Below the pieces are notes generated by a model. That model ran no database searches. It worked only from the letters and a program-made list of their open reading frames with translations, and had not been told where the DNA came from. Made by a program: the position numbers and the translations under genes. A stretch of DNA of 5,139 nt. Source: an uncultured Eubacteriales bacterium. Its GTDB lineage: Bacteria; Bacillota; Clostridia; Lachnospirales; Lachnospiraceae. The stretch spans positions 1 through 5,139 of the forward strand of contig CASFUI010000373.1 of assembly GCA_949297565.1 (NCBI GenBank), read 5' to 3'. Below are positions 4,831 through 5,139 of the stretch, in pieces (the stretch's first letter is position 1; every line of letters starts with the position of its first letter).

Positions 4831-5139
4831 ATGGTTTTTCAAATTGGCTCCGCGCTGCTGGATGCATGCGTACTGTCCGCACTCGAACATGAGGATTTAT
4901 ACGGGTACGCGCTGACGCAGCGTGTAAAGGAGGTTGTCGATATTTCCGAATCAACTTTATATCCCGTTCTTCGGAGGCTGCTGAGGGAAAATTGTCTGAT
5001 CACATATGACCAGCCTTTTAACGGAAGAAACCGCCGCTATTACAAGCTGACGGAAATCGGAAACAGACAGCTTATGTTCTACAGAAACGAATGGATTATA
5101 TATAAATCCAAAATCGATAAAATTCTAATCAAGGAGGAA
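4831..5139 (+). CDS. PadR-family transcriptional regulator (runs off right edge)
   Basis: This reading frame of 103 codons has no stop before the window ends. PadR proteins are dimeric winged-helix regulators, usually repressors of an adjacent operon. The winged helix is complete: LLDACVLSALEHEDLYGYAL (9-28) is helix 1 with the family Y-G-Y signature. ISESTLYPVLRRL (38-50) is the recognition helix, and GRNRRYYKLTEIGNRQL (65-81) is the wing and start of the C-terminal helix. About 105-110 residues is typical of the short PadR subfamily, so little is missing. The last bases are AAGGAGGAA, a strong ribosome site, suggesting the next gene starts within a few bases and is translationally coupled. 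Short PadRs often precede DUF1700-type membrane proteins or ABC transporters, so the target may be there rather than the cob genes. An in-frame ATG at 4819 overlaps the GGAG site and would add MEIN. Confidence 0.92.
   Translation, partial: MVFQIGSALLDACVLSALEHEDLYGYALTQRVKEVVDISESTLYPVLRRLLRENCLITYDQPFNGRNRRYYKLTEIGNRQLMFYRNEWIIYKSKIDKILIKEE

Overview
This window reads as part of a low-to-medium GC Firmicute chromosome, most likely a Clostridia member of the Lachnospiraceae type. That placement is an inference from purine-rich Shine-Dalgarno sites, tight gene packing, and protein style (a CobQ starting MAKNLMIQGTMSN, and a short CobU with a GGAWQGK loop). No taxonomic marker gene is present.

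From about 4534 down to the left edge, the minus strand carries one block of late cobalamin (vitamin B12) genes. In transcription order they are cobS, cobU, cobC, cbiB, cobD (L-threonine-phosphate decarboxylase) and the first 99 codons of cobQ. Together they cover nucleotide-loop assembly and lower-ligand attachment. CobD makes aminopropanol phosphate, CbiB attaches it to cobyric acid, CobU activates cobinamide, CobS joins the alpha-ribazole part, and CobC removes a phosphate. CobQ supplies the cobyric acid by amidation. The three middle genes, cobC, cbiB and cobD, are tightly coupled: cobC and cbiB overlap by 53 nt and cbiB and cobD are 4 nt apart. The cobS-cobU and cobD-cobQ junctions instead hold structured gaps of 141 and 151 nt.

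At the right, a PadR-family repressor gene starts on the plus strand at 4831 and runs off the window just before its stop. The 296-nt space between cobS and padR holds AT-rich divergent promoter sequence, two perfect AT palindromes, and a structured leader for padR.

The most notable signal is not a gene. Three leaders, before cobQ, cobU and padR, share one architecture: a hairpin whose GAGCG-containing loop is complementary to a CGCTC-containing segment just upstream of an almost invariant start module (AATGGAGATT, then ATG). Stem sequences differ while pairing is kept, and the loop-to-tail pairing shows compensatory changes, so it looks like a family of pseudoknotted cis-acting RNAs or a mobile structured leader. 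Partial versions of the start module lie just after the cobD stop and before cobS. I recognise no known riboswitch class in it.
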